DNA from: Phoronis australis
Taxonomy: Eukaryota; Phoronida; Phoronidae
Direction of reading: 5' to 3'
Length of the DNA: 62,000 nt
NCBI GenBank assembly: GCA_002633005.1
Contig: NMRA01000029.1
Location: forward strand, 150,959 to 212,958
Of the stretch, positions 10,161 through 24,900 are shown piece after piece; position 1 is the first letter of the stretch; the number at the start of each line of letters is the position of its first letter. A model generated the notes under the pieces. The model was given only the letters and a program-made list of their open reading frames with translations. It did not search any database and was not told the origin of the DNA. A program made the translations under genes and the position numbers.

Positions 10161-13100
10161 GTACGGAACCCCTGTAATGGATTATTACTGAATTACTTGT
10201 TTTCTTAATTGTTGTATTGAAGTGCTGCACTTCTTTCTGTTTTTAGACTCCAGATTTTGTGTGAAATTCCATTATTTAGACCAAGGTTGTTATCTCGTGA
10301 CAAGCCTGGCACGATTGTGTAAATTTGCAAGCTTTGTCCACCGGACCTCTTTATTGTTCGTAACATTAAAACTTCTCGCTTGGTCCAGTTATTTCACATT
10401 ATACCAAAACATTGTGTAATAACAAAAGGATCTGCTATCAATGGTATTCTGTGAGTTCTCCTTTTTAAAGCTACCTTTTTTGAGAGTTTTCTGTCAATGT
10501 CAATTTTATAGTAATTACAAGGTAATTTGTGGGTAATAAAAAAGGGTTGTTACTACCGGTATTCAATATTACTTGTTGAGGGATTGAGGTCACATGTAAT
10601 AGACCATTTAGGGACTGTGGGCTGATTTGGCCTCTTGAGGTAAACAGTATCAGGTAGCTTGTACTTAACTGTTATGAATGAGATATTTGTTGTGCTTTAG
10701 TGATAAAAAGGGGTTGTTGTGCATTGGGCACACACCTGTTTGTAATCACCCCTTGTTGTATTAGTTTTCTGTCCATGCATTGTATTCTTACATTCCAAAT
10801 ACATACAATATGGGAATTAGTGGTCACAAATTTCGAGTGCAGGATTATGTTTTTTGAAAAGCTGTTGTCTTCAGACAAATGAAGGTAAACACATTTTGAA
10901 ATTGAGCGCTGAGTGGATCTAATTCATTGATCAAGGCTGTGTTTTTGTCATAATATAGTGCACTTACCACGGACCATCACGGAACAAGCATCACTGTGCA
11001 AAGACCTTGCACCACCTCCATGCTTAAAGAACTTTATCATAAAACAACACGAATACAACCGCATACAGTTACACTTGGTATGAACAACTAGGCCCTTGTG
11101 TGTGGCAACAGTTTTTCTGGCCTGTAGTGTTATATGGAGATTGGCAAGGGCTCTGCGTTGTGGTATGTTTTGTAGCTCGTGTTAAGGGTTTGATTGCCTA
11201 ACCTGGTTATCCTTTTAAGGATTATATATAGGAAACCTGATGTATTGTTTTGAAAAAAAGAACTAATGCTAATATCCTTATAGTAAGTGACCATCAGTTG
11301 ATTACATTATTATAGTGAACTGTTCTGTGTAATGTATTTCACAAAAATTGATTGCTAAAATTACAATTATTCAATGACTCATGGCATTGCATGAGTGAAA
11401 GTCCACTATATTTTAATATATTTTCTGATAGTAGCTATGGTACATAACTTGAACAGTCAAACCTTCATTTGATTTGTCTGCCGTATTGTATCAATTGGTG
11501 ACATGTTAATTAAAATTTGGACCTCTTATGTCACATGTGGAATCTCTACATGGTGCAGGAGGGGCTTCATGAAGTGTCTCCACAATGAAATAAAATACTT
11601 AAAATATTTTGGATACTCCTACTCATATTTACATAAAAGTGAAGAAATGACTTATTAGTGATGTATCATTTGATAGCACGTGGTACAGAATATTTTTACA
11701 AGTGAAGTGATTTAAAGACTTTAAGAGGCTACTTGATTGAAGTGTACTATACGCTCGTTTCTGGTTAAAATATGGATGGCTGTTTTACAGAAATGAGGTT
11801 TTGTTGCACTTTTTTCTCGGTTTTGTTGCCAACAAGTCTGATAATGACTACAGGGATTGAAATAACCTGGTTTGTGTGACTGACAACACATGATGAGAGT
11901 TCTCGTAAGTTTACCATTGACTGGTAACAATTTAATGTAAATAGTGTAACCGGTTTACTTTTATTTTTATATTTGGTTGTCATGTAAATGCAGTGGGTTG
12001 TAGTTTTAGCAAAGTTTTTGAAATGAATAAATTCGTGTGTCAGAAAGTCAGCTTGTGTTGTGTGGAACATCCTTGCAATGAGGAACTCTACATTCACTAG
12101 GTGGCAGTAGTGAATCTGTGGTAGTCCCACCCATAGAACTGTATGCATTCGCGTCCTATAGGACCATTATCCCATGAACACTGCCATGTTGGTGAACAAA
12201 TATTTGTCATCCAGTCTATTCAAGTACAGGAAGTAATGGTCAGCCTTTTAAAACCAGTGAAAAGGTGAACAAGTTTTTGTATTTAAAAAAGCATACAAAC
12301 TGTACAATGTAATGTTGAATAGAAAATGAGTCTAGTATATAAACACACCAACCAGCAAGCTACTTGTCTGGAACTACACTCGCTATGCAGCACTATCCCC
12401 AAAATCTAGCATTAGCACTGTACTGCTGGACGAATTCTGTGTGGTCACTTTCATGTGGGCCAGCACAGTTGGAGAGCAATTAGTTGGCTGCCTCGAGTGA
12501 AAGCTGACTGAGCCAACGGCTCGCGTCAACCACTCGCTTATGCCAGCACTCAACTGAGCTCGTGACTCTTCGTCTGCCGTGGCTCTAATGTACTTTCATT
12601 CAACAGCAGGTTTGTGAACACGCAACTGACAAAGGGAGCAAAGCAAGCAATACATCTTGAGAAAACATCACAGTTCCATGCTATGTCCCTTGAGTGTGAT
12701 ATTAATGTGCATGTATTATCCATTATATTGTAAAATTATGTACATCTAGCAGTACATGCCAAAACTGCTGTAGAAGCTCACCAAATTGGGACACAACATG
12801 GCAAACGAGTGAAATTAAGTTTTCTCATAAACTATAAGAACCACCAATTAAAAGCCACGTTCTATACCACAGCTAACCTTAAACAATATCTCGACAATTA
12901 GCTTGTATTCACGTTAGAAATCTTTGAAGAGTGACGGGGTCAACTTCGGCAATTATTTTAGTTCGAAATTGGTGAGATTTTACCATAATCTGACAAAAAC
13001 ACCCTGAATTTGTCATCGTGGCAGCTGGGTGTAAACACAATTCATCATCAAATTAGCCATCTCAATATGACGGAATGCTGGGAAACCCTCCTTACAGGTG

Positions 13101-13268
13101 AAAACGCAGTTCTGAAATTTCAGTACTGCAGCGACAACTCATTGACAATCTTTTTCAATGAACAGGAATTGGTCATCACGACAGGGTAAATGCTAGTTTT
13201 AACCGATTACTACTGCCATGTACTTAATGCCATCTTCCACTCGCAGTGTGTAGAATCAAAAAGGAAGC

Positions 13269-13689
13269 AGTGCTCGGTTGCACGAACCAGTCCCAAATAG
13301 CGACTCCACAAAGTTCCCTATTTCACTGCGTATTTGTGTCTTTCTTTACTCACAAATGTAATACTTCGCTATCATTTCATCTTTATTGTGTGCTCCTTTT
13401 CTGATAATATAACTAAAAAACGAGCGCCGAGTTCTATGCAAATAAATTGGGACTTAGTCCTTAAATTAGGGGCGTTGCATGAAAAGATCCCTATTCATTT
13501 TCGATAATATTGAAAATTCAACGTAAAGTTCACTCTCGATTTGTATCAAAGGCAAACATTGACTTAGTAAAGAATCTAAAACAGCATCACAAAGGACAAC
13601 CGGTGTTTTTCACAAGTCCACAAATACGCAGTAAATTTAGGGAACTTAGTTGAGTACTTATTTGGGACTGTTTCATGCAACCGAGCACT
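13269..13689. mobile_element. 421-bp element with about 70-bp terminal inverted repeats
   Basis: The left arm (13269-13339) reads AGTGCTCGGTTGCA...AGTCCCAAATA...AAGTTCCCTA...ACTGCGTATTTGTG. The right arm (13619-13689) is the same in reverse complement with scattered changes. No transposase frame is inside, as expected for a MITE or foldback element. A weaker inner echo of the end (GTTGCATGAAA, TTGGGACTTAGT) appears near 13450-13490. Confidence 0.75.
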
Positions 13690-14646
13690 GAACATTGCTG
13701 ATTGTTTCCTAGGTAACCTGCTTTTGCTGTCGTCCACAAGGTCAATCTTCTCACTCTGACAGTTCAGGCATCCAACTACAACTACCCAAAACAACAACAA
13801 AAACCTCGAACAAGTGTACTCTACAGAGCCAACACCTAGACAAATGCCAACACCTAAACTGACAATGAATGCCATCAACCAAACATCTCAAACTCGGGTG
13901 AACTTCTTAACTCAATACTTTGACTGCCTCTAACCGTTTCATCAAGCCCCATACACAGTTAAAACTCTTCAGTTTGGGACAGTTACTAAAATTTAGGAAA
14001 CCAAAACTCAGGCCAAAAATGAAATTTCTGGACTCTGAAGATTGGGACTCGAATGATTTTGGAGTTTATCATATTCTCAAATATTGAACAATGCATTTAG
14101 TAGTGACAAACTTGAAACATTTATTATCACAATAATTTCAAAGTTTCTGGTACCCATAACTTCATTGTCTTTCTTTTAATTCGTGAATTTGGTACAGCCA
14201 ATATTGCCCATTTTTAAAATTTACTACAAGCTCCAGCCATGAACAAAATCAATATTTTTTCCCAAACTGGACAGTGTTTACCCAAACCGTGATTAAAGTC
14301 TGAGACAAACATGGCAGTTTAACTTCTCAAACCCGCTGAACCATGGCCACAATAAATTCTATCCACTAAGCTACTGATGTTAACAAAATCTAAAAACTTG
14401 TCAATTCTGGACAAGCAAAGCTTTCCTGACCATCACAGAACCCACCTGCCTACAGCGACAAACACAGATTCCCTGGCCCTTATTTGAATTACTCAGTCAA
14501 TGCCATCAACAAAACCCACCAACCCCACGACCAGTGACTCCAAAGTCCTTTGATCCTCAGATCTTCTCAAACCTGCTAAACACATGTCCAAACAAATTCT
14601 TCCATTCCAACCACTGTCAACATCCACTCTACTCATCAAGCAGACA

Positions 14647-15930
14647 TCAGCCATCACTGAAGTTCTCCGGCTCCGGCACCGGTTCTCCGGTCACTCGACA
14701 CCGGTGCATGACCGCCTTATCAAACGCCTTACGCACTGCCTTGCGTACGTTTGGCTTCTTGTTCTCCATCAACTTCTGCTTGTCAAGACCAGAGTCTACA
14801 CCCAGTGGTTCCAGCTTACCCCGTGGTAGCCACTGCCTGAAACATCACAGGATTACACCCAGTTAACAGCATCACAAACACTGAACCAATGACATCATCA
14901 GTTAACAGACAGACAAAATGATACTGCATTGGGAATTTATCATTAGCAAAGACTGCAAACAAACTACAGTACACCACAAAAAAGGTAATCAGACAAAATA
15001 CTGTTTTCCCCCCATCATGACGGCCAATACTGTTAACAGTAATAATGACTGGTATATTATACTTATAATAACTACCAGTGCTACAAAATTCTAATTACAG
15101 CGTGGCTTAGCCACCTTACTTTCCTATTAATTCCCCTTCATTCCCGGTCATCAGGGGAGACTACTCTGATTGTGAATTCAGCTTCCACCCAGTCGTAATG
15201 ACGGGGAATTCAGGGTCATTTTGTCTGAATACTTTTTGCTTGTACTGTACGTGCCTCGTCATAAATGCCAACTGTTTCTTCATGCTCAAAGGCATGTCAA
15301 GTCCATAGTAACAAAACGCACATTTGTCCACAAAAGATGCCGCATTTCTTTATTTTTCCACGTGAAGAATTAAGACAATCGCTATAAGTTGCATACAAAA
15401 CAACAAATAACTCTTATTTGTGTCCCGAATACTCCAGTAAGTACAGTGAGTTGCAAGACAGAAAATTAACACACCACTCTCTGAACAGAGTTGATTTTAT
15501 TGCCTGCTTCATATCCTAGATCTGCCACTGCACAACTGATGCACTTTTAAGTAACAGAACAATTTCTTGCAATCCGGTTGGCCTAAATATCCCCGTGTTG
15601 AGCAAGAAGGTTGTCACTGAAACATTTGTTTTGAAGCTTTTGGCAATAATACTTCCAGCTTAGTCACATTCAGGTGCGGTGAAAATTGCGTACGAAATGT
15701 GAAGACAGCAAATCATTGAAGAATCAGTGGTCGATATTTATTATCAAAAGGTAATCATCAGCTCTGTTTAAAAATTCCGGTCCTCACCACGTCCTCTTGG
15801 TGTCGAAAAACAAGACAAGGAAGACAGGATGGTCGTACGTCTTCTGCAGCTCCAACACATCGTCTGGTGGGACAGGGATAGGCACGCCGTTGTGGAAGTA
15901 GCCCGTCTTGGGCATCTTAGGGTCAATCAT
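14647..15930 (-). CDS. BRPF1: BRPF PWWP C-terminal half (last two exons)
   Basis: Exon 15788-15930 encodes [20 protein letters not shown]...[11 protein letters not shown]. Exon 14647-14836 continues [20 protein letters not shown] and ends at TGA 14647-14649 after NFSDG. These are the later strands and helix of the PWWP domain, which binds H3K36me3 in BRPF proteins. The first strand of the domain is not found upstream, so as assembled the domain is incomplete. Confidence 0.93.
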
Positions 15931-18900
15931 CTGTGAATAGAGGTCATGAGAGGTACAAATGGATTCTACAGCCTAATGTTCCCTATGTGTCAGTTCTGGT
16001 ATTAAGCCGAGTGGAGTACGAAAAGATTACACAACAAATCAACAACACCATACACTGAGATGAGACCAGACGGCTAATCGAGCCACACAGTTCATTATAG
16101 GATGGACATAACTAGTACAACAATCACTTGACAGGAGGAAAATTCCAAGGATGTACCAAGTCTACATCGGAGTAGATAAGGCTTCACATAAACAAGGAAT
16201 ATCATGTGATAAAGTTTAACCCAGATTCAGAGGAAAGCACATCAGACTGAAAACCAGCTGATGGAACTTCCAAACAGTACTCCAACNTAGTAAGATACTA
16301 CCTGAAGTGTTGCGTCATCAGCCAGAGACTGTGACCAGCAAGAAGAGTCGCGGGTAGAAGAAATTGCCTGCAAGTGTTGAATCACCAGAGACGGTGACCA
16401 GCAAGTACACTGTCGCTATACAGTGTGTGTGTAGTTCGGAGATTCGCCAACAGGACAGACATCCAACAAGTGGAGAGTCCTAGCTTGGATAGCAGATAAG
16501 ACATTTGATCGTTTGGTTGTTTGATTAAAGTAATCTTTAAAGAGGGCGCTAGCGTAGTTTCTCTTTGTAGTTGATTACTTAATTACCAATAGGTTTCATT
16601 TGTCTAATTAGGGGTTATCATATAATAAATTAATTACTGGATTTGATTATTCACTCTCCATCTACGCACAACTTCAAAGCATAGCTACCTTTTAAACAAA
16701 CCCACACAGACTATCGTCTGACAGAGCGAAACCTAATTACCTGCTGCAACAGTGTCTTTTCCCCTCATTTACTTTGCGTTGGAAATTTAATGCCATGATT
16801 ATGAGGAAAAATATAAATATTTCAATCTCAATACAGTGTGGAAAATATGTTGCAAACATTTTAAGACTGGTCAGCATGCCAGACAAGACTTAAAATGTTT
16901 GCAATATTAGAGAATACTTTAAGTGACAATGAAGTTGCATTTGAATGATTAAAACTGGATTAATCAATGTTCACATTCGTGTTACATGCTTAGGTTTACA
17001 CACATTCCAGCAAAGCGTATAGAACTGGTCAAAAGGGCCAACATACAGAGAGGTCAGAGGTCAGAGTGAGCAGCTTACCCCTGTGTTTCCTAGTTCCACC
17101 TTCGCTGACCTCGCTCTCCGAGTCCGTGGTCGTGTCGTCATCTGTTGTACCGAGATCTGACGACTCCTCAGTCTCCGAGGCGCTGAGCAGCCTCACTTCA
17201 GGATTTGACCGGTAAACAGCGAAACTGTCCTTGCTGCGCGATGCCGACGATGATGGCATCGCCGTTGTCTGCGTTGTGGTTGAGGGATTTGTGTCAGTCA
17301 CCGAAAGGCTTCGCTTTGCCGTAGGCGTGGGTGCCTCACTGTCCGAAACTGCCACTGCGCTCGCAGATCGCTTGCGTATTGCCGGACTCCTTGGTGGCTT
17401 GGGACTCTTAGGACTTCTCGGACTTTTTGGACTAAGTGCTGCAGCGCTGACACTGCCAGCAGAGGTACAACTGCTGTTGACGCTACTCAGTTCCTTTGTC
17501 GTCAAAATGGCGGGGGACGATTCGCTCAGCGCTTGTCCCTGACCTTTTCCCTTAGGAGTCCGCTTTGGGCCACGCTTAATAGGTATACATGGCGAGGAAA
17601 GGTGTAGTGGCTTTTTGTCTCCAAAGTTCTTCTTGAACAAGACGGCAGTCCTCCTGCTGACTCCCGATGGTGACGGTGACGGCGTCGAGGTACCGTGTGT
17701 GTCACCGGGGTGGGAGTGGGCACTAGACACACTAGCAGTGTCACCAGCAACATTGGACTCGGTATCTGGGAAATGGCAGAAGGAAAATTACGCCTGGATA
17801 CATATACTGTTTGCTGAGCCAAACGTCGCAAAAAGCAAAAAATAAAAAAGCCATTTGTTGAAACGGATGCACATGAACCAAGAATAGACGCAATACAGAA
17901 ATGTTACTTTTCATGATTTTCCCATTCAGTACAGTGAAATAAAGTTAAAGAATCGTCGTGAAGTACAAACATTTTCAAACGCACTGAAAAAAGTACCTTG
18001 AAAGATGCGGTTAACGATGAATGGTAATGAAAATCAATCACAGTGAGAAGAAATTTAACATTTTTCGGTGTATTTTTATGGAGGGGTGGTTTACGGTTTT
18101 CGTGGACAGCTAAGCACTCGAGAGTTTCTGGTGACACGATCCTAAAAACCATATTACAGTAGTAATGCAGTAATGGATCTCTCACCTTTTCCCTGAGATG
18201 TTTCTACCTCGTGGCCAGAGTCGGCTGTGCTCTTTAGACGAGGAGGGCGCCCTCTCTTGGCTGCTTTGGGTGTGGCGGGTGGTGACTTCACAGGTTCTTC
18301 GCCCTCCATAGAACTTACGGTGTTCTTCTCCGGAGACTGGCTGCGACTGCGACACCCTGAGGTCTCTGAGGCAGCAGATGAGGCTGAATAGATCAAATGG
18401 CATTGTTAATTCAGAAAAAGTAAACAAAACACCAGAGCAAATTAACATTTTCCAGTAATTTAGGAGTTCCTAAGTTCTTTTTTAACCGATTTCTTTATGT
18501 TTGACCATAGCTTTGACAAAGACATTGTTATCTGTATTATTTGTTACTACTAACATCAGTAGTTCTTCATGCATTTAGTGCGCAACACAGTAAACAAGTT
18601 AAGTTTCTCGCCAAAAGAATAAATAACTGTATTTTTAACAGTAGCCTAGTATGTGTAGCGAATATGTCATACTGTACAACAATACCCAGGGAAAATTCGA
18701 TTAATGGCAGTACGTTATAGTGAATTTTAGAATTATATTGATCACTGCTTCAGTGGGTCAGAAATAGTCAACAATAAAATCAAACCATTGACATATTCCG
18801 CAAAACAGGATGTCCCAAGATAGTAATTAATATATTACAGCACTTAATAAATTCAAAGAACAGAAAAAAGGCAAAAACGTTAAGTGTAATAATTATTCAA

Positions 18901-21900
18901 CAAAAATTATCATACAATATGCTAATTGTTAACTCACTAGCCAAGCTTCCATCTTCAAGTTCACTAACAGGAAGCTCATTTTTGATGGCCAGTTGCCTTC
19001 GTACTTTGACAATCTCCTTCCGTATCTGTTTGACAAGCTTGGGACGTTTACCTACAAGGAAAAGTGGATACAAACACTATAACACCAACACCATGGTCAT
19101 TAAGATCACACCAGACCACAGAAAATCACACAAATGAAAAGCGACCGCTTTGTGCTTAAGCTCGAGACCTCATTAGAGTATACTGTCTACCAAAATGGCC
19201 GCCACTGAAGCGATTCGTCAGTGAGTGAACTATGGGTGAGAATTAAAAATGCCCGATCCATAAGCGCAGGTTTCTAGTTGCTAATCTTACCAATGTATTG
19301 TGTTGCAAAACCCACGCTTGCATTACTACACAATCAACTGGACACAAATGACACTGTTGAGAAGTGTGAGAACAGCACAGCATTTGCTCAGAAAAATGTT
19401 ACTGTGTTAACTTGGACAGTCTTCTGTCACTCACACCAAAGGAAACTGAACTGCAGCAAAACGTATGATAACTCAAGTGTTCCACATATAGATGCACATA
19501 TCAATTTCCGGACACTGACGCAGTATCAAGACCAGTCGCTTGGACACGAATATGCTCTTATACATTAGATGATTAGTAAAACCATCTCCGCTCCGTCATC
19601 ACCTGGTCTCATTGCGTTGGCCATGTCCATTCTGTCGAGAAGTATCTTGAGTTGCTCTTCCAGGGGCAGGGTGTCCCTTACATGCAGTAGATCCTCCACT
19701 GGAACAGAGGGGACACAGTCGTTTTAAAGAATATCACACAAAAGTAAAACACCAACCAGAGGGCGACTTCAAACTAACAACACCTAGGTCCGACTAGGTG
19801 GATTTGAAAAAACACGCTTTTTGTTTAATATTTATAGGCAAATTTCAAAATTTTACATGCCATTTGTGGTCTGAGTAAACATTCTGTTTAGCAGCCAAGA
19901 AAAATAAATGTTTTCAAGCACTACAAACGCCCAGTGATGCCTGCACCTAAACAGCCAGAGACGTACCCCTACCAAAATGACCTGTCACTCTAACTGCTCT
20001 AGTTGTGAATTTCACTTTTATGAAGATGTTACAACGGAGAATCGCACATTTGCCCAGTCGCCATGACAGAGAATTCCGTCAGTGGTCAATTGTCAAGATG
20101 GGGAATTCCAGGTGATGTATTATAATTACTTTCGTATGTACCATACTTACCGTTCTCAATGATGATTGGCTCCCTATTGGGTAGGATGGGTCGCTCGTCA
20201 AGATGAAGGCCAGTCTGGGGGTCAAACCCAACCTCCTCCATGGTACGACGGGCTGCCCTGAGCACAGCTCCTCCCTGTGGCAATATCAGGAGATAAAAAG
20301 GTGAGAAAATAGTTTCGAAAAGATGTCACACAATAGGTTCCATGGTACGCTCGTTATTCAAACAAGCGCTACATTTAAGACCACAACCAAACCTATTGAA
20401 CTGATAATTGAAGGCTGTCCATATCAAACCCTGATAGCACACAATACTTAGGCACTTCACAAGACCACAAGGCATCTAGCTAGTCCAAACATTAATCAGC
20501 CGCTAGCAGAGACATTGAGCTAAACCAAAATCACAAATTATAAACTATAACAATCCAAGTTAGTCATGACAAGTCACAATTAACTTAATATTTCATCCTC
20601 TCTCTCATTAAATGAAAATCTACAAAAAGACCAAAACAGTGCGTTTAGTTTGGGGCTGCAAAAGTTCCTGCAAGAATTTCCCGAATTTCACACTTCCCAC
20701 CCTTTTTTAGCTTTAGATTTCCATGAGGGCAAGACTGACTTAAAACCTGCTAAACAACTGAGTATTGCACAAAAACATTCCCTGAGCTTGGTCATAGTAG
20801 TAGACAAATGCAAGTACTTGGATACTAGAGCTTGGATACAGTGTAAGAGTGATTTTCAAGGGTGTGCCCACATTTCATACCCACCTGATCCCTCAACTTG
20901 ACGCCATGCCTGTAGTAGACCGTGTCCTTGGCATTGTACGTCATACAGTTCTTGACGATCAGATTGAAGTCACCCTCAAACTCGTCGATGTTCCGGTACT
21001 CGTGGCCCTCCAGCTTTTTCCGCATCGTCGTGAAGTCCATTGGACGCTCGATGAACTTGTAGTAGTCGGGCACCTGTTGGACGCAACAAGAAGCATGTGA
21101 CTTTGAACCACCACTGTATGGTACCACCGCCGTATGGGACGACAACAGTGTATAACAGATACACGGCAAGGTGTGATGAAGGCTCACAGTATAGCAGACA
21201 AATGCAAATTTTTTTGTCAGATTTCGCAAAACGAATAATGAACATGAAATTTATTACTTGTCTTGTAGCAAAAAAAAATCAGAAATGCCGACACCAATTT
21301 TTTAGTGCTTAAAACAGCAAGAGTTTCAGTATCCAGCCAATAAACAAAATGGGCACTTTGTGTGGCATTACAGGAAGAGTGCATCAGTATTTATATACTT
21401 TAAGTCTTCTAAACCTTACTCTAAATGACAAAAAAAACTTTCCTCGATTTCCAAGCCTAAAAAAACTATTTATCCTATGATTAATATCAACATCAAAATA
21501 TCATAATTTTACTACATTTCCAAATAAATTACACAAAGGATGGCAAATACACACGTCCTTTCATAGAGCCTTTTATGAATAACTGAACAGTGCCAACAGA
21601 CAATCAAATAAACGCCATTTCAAAGATCTACCTCATCACGGTCCACCGGCTCAGCAAAGATACTGCCTGTGTCCTTCTCCTGAATCTGATCCAGTGTATT
21701 ACGAAGGAGGATCAGGAACGGGGTCAACCTGAGGTCAGTTGCCAGCTGATGTAGCCTCATCTATACCACAAAATGTTGAGTATCAGAAAAGACAACAAAG
21801 AGAAGCGGGATAAAATTTTGTATGTGAGCAAATTCCAGCAGAACAAAGAGTTTAAACACTTATAATGTTCATTTTATCAAATCTAAGTGAAAGACGAGAA

Positions 21901-24900
21901 GAGCAATAAAGTGGCTGAAAACAACTTTTACAAGAATGAGGCACCAACCTGTTCTCGCTTTAACTTCTCTCGTTTGCGTATCAACTCCACAAGGAGGCGT
22001 GCCTTCTCTAGATCTTGCCTGAGCCGCTGCCAATATTTCAGCTGCGTGCGAAGGGCATTGCTCTGCTTGTCATTTTTGTTCTGAGAGAGAGACGGACACA
22101 ATTGTGACTCCGTGGTTCATTCAGAAAAGTGTAAACACAATTCAAGGACACCATCATCATAGTTTCAAACTCCGCAATAATGATGGTGCCAACAAGTACA
22201 TTTACATAAACTGTTTTCAACAAAAACAATCAATGCATCATATCAGGGACACAAGACTGCTGGAGGGGTCAACTGAACTGCTGGACAGGTTCCATCAAGT
22301 ACCCTCCAAACAAAGCATTGACAAAAAACAGGCCCAGTTGGCTGTAGAGTTGTGATGCATACACTATGTCCAGTTTCTCACCAAGTCAGAAACAACACAA
22401 AAATAATGTGTGAATCAGGAATTAAGACATCACATTGAAGTTTTCACTATAAAACAGAGAGGACACCAGACAACTGCTAAGACACAGCTACACAAAGCAC
22501 TACCAACCTGCTCGCGACTCCTCGACATGTGGTTGGACTGCAGTCGCCGCAACAGTGGCACGCCATTCCTCGACTGTCGCTTGAGGGTCCAGAAGCCCTG
22601 GAGGCGAGCAAGGAACTGGTTCTTTTTGGCAAGGTTCACGGTGCTGGCAATCTTTTGAAGACTGAAACATGCCAGATGTTTTTGAAAACACTTCGCATGT
22701 TTACATAGCTAGTACTTGTACATCATACTGGAATATCTAGGACATCACAGTCTAGGCAAACAAAATTCACAAACAATGTGCAAAAATGCAGCAAATAGTA
22801 CAATGGTCTGAAGGCCTTAAAAGTAGTCTTGGATTGCATGACGTCACAAGTAAAGTGTCTGATTACTGAACATGTTTTGGTCAGCTGTAGTATTTTATTT
22901 AATGTAAAGGAATTTATCTTTCACAGACACACCTTCCCACTAAGTACTTTTTAAATTTTTAACCTTGTGATGATACCTTTAAGGCATTGGTCCCGGGACT
23001 AAGTCGTGGTCAATTAGTTAGTTAGACTATGCCTCAAGAGAATTATGGTTTAACTAAAAAAGTTGCCAGCTTGTCTTGGGTCAATGTACGGTTCCAGTCA
23101 CTATCTCCGTAAATTGAGGCTCTGAACCAATGTGTTTCAAAAGGTCACTGTGAAACATAACTTCAACCAGTGTTTAGAAACTACAGCACAATACAAAACT
23201 AATCAGACAAAATACCATCTCCCCGTCACGACGGCCAACTTTGTTAACAGCAATAACTACAATTGCAAAATGGCTTTAATAGGCATTTACTAACTTTCCT
23301 GTCAATTGACCTTCACTCTGATGGTGGATTTAGCCAAGCCGTCATGATGGGGATTCTGAGTGATTTTGTTGGAATACTTTTGGCTTGCACTGTGTCAAGA
23401 ATGCAATGAACTCAGCCCCTGCCTGTGCAAGCATTCAGGCAAAGCTTTGCAACTCACGTTTTAGGAGGTATAATTGGTATGGACACGACGGGCATGGCGT
23501 TTCGCTTCTCCGCCAAGATCTTACGCGCCTTCCTCATCTTTTGCCGAGACTTCGCCTTCTTCGCCGACAGCGTCTGTTCTTCGTCTTCATTGTTCTGGGT
23601 TAGACAAGGCTTGCAATCTGAATCAGCCGGGGTGTGCACATCGCAGAACGCTGTCTTCCGAACACTGGCACCACCTGGGCTTTGTGGCCCGTCCTTGATT
23701 GGCTCTATCTTCATGAACAGGCCCGCCTGCTGGGCGCACGTCACGTGAAACGCCGTGTAACAGTTGGTTTTATGGCACTGGATGCAGGCGCCTGTGCCTC
23801 GCTGCTTGCAGATGTAGCATGTCAGCTTCCAACGTGCCGACGGAATGTGCTGGAGGCTGTCGATTGGCTCTAGGAATACAGTGTTGGCGAACCCTACCTC
23901 TGGGATCCACAGCGCGCAGACGACATGCGCCCACCTTCCGTCATCCGTCTGCTTGAAGGCACCACCCTTGTTGGGACACAGACAACAGTCGACTGCACGT
24001 GACGGCGACTGCAGACATCGCCGACACAGCCACTGTCCCTCGGGGATGTACGGTACACCGTAGCACTCCTGGTGCACGGCCAAGTTACACATGTCACAGA
24101 ACAGTATCACATTACTGTTCTGACACTCACCGTCCATACATATGGCACAGACAGCGTCCTCATCGATAGATGGGCCCTGTTCACGGCCAGTTGTCTGACT
24201 CTGGAAGAATGCCTCCTTTTCAAACCGGTCCATGAGCATCTCGAAGACTTCGTGAGTAATCTCTGACTGGTTGTCCTTTCTGCGCTGTTCATTTATCAAT
24301 TCCACCCAAGCATAGTCCTACGTGAAGAGCGAGTGAACATTCAGTAGTTAAAAAGTATAGTTGTACATCACAAACTCAAGGCAAAAAGCAACTAAATCTT
24401 TTGAAACTTGGCTGGAATTTCTGTGATTTCATTTTACTTTGAAAACTACCACCAGTTTATAAGCTGCTGACTATACACAACAAATGCCATAGGAACTAAT
24501 CCAGGATTTGAAAAGTGGGGGTCCAAATTCAAAAGACTGACACTAGACACATACGACAGCTTCAGATCTCGTTTGGCAACCTGGGATTTTCAGTTTTGGC
24601 GTCCCCAGATTTCGTTTGGCGATCTCAGATATTTGCCAGGTCGTCAAAAGTTTGCCAGGTTGCCAAATACGACTTGGCGTTAAGCTAAGCACTGAGCACT
24701 GTCAATGTCTCAACAAGTAAATTTAAAGAGTACCTATTCAAAGATTAGTGTTCATACACAATTTACATGAAATCTAGTATGGGCTGTGTGGAAAGGCAGA
24801 TGATGGTCTCCCACCACCCTCAATCACCTGAGGAAAAACCTGTCTGTGCCTTCCGAGAAGGGAATTTTTGGGGTGGAGGGCAAATTCTACCTCTCAATCT

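Larger units (their letters stand above)
9231..14646. other. Convergent intergenic region, SLC35C1 3' end to BRPF 3' end
   Basis: No conserved protein found on either strand; the short open frames have no recognisable motifs. It includes the SLC35C1 3' UTR (candidate AATAAA at 10535-10540) and the BRPF 3' UTR (candidate signal, complement of TTTATT at 14120-14125, about 520 nt past the BRPF stop). It also holds a 53-bp mini-hairpin repeat at 10108-10160 and an inverted-repeat element at 13269-13689. Confidence 0.6.

Noticed and set aside
17231-17542. 103-codon plus-strand frame opposite BRPF
   Set aside because: Shadow of the Ser/Pro-rich BRPF exon; leucine/glycine-rich by complementarity and lacking splice or homology support.
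20040-20115. Possible third copy of the 14965 MITE
   Set aside because: Only scattered AATTCC and GTCA motifs match; too short to support.
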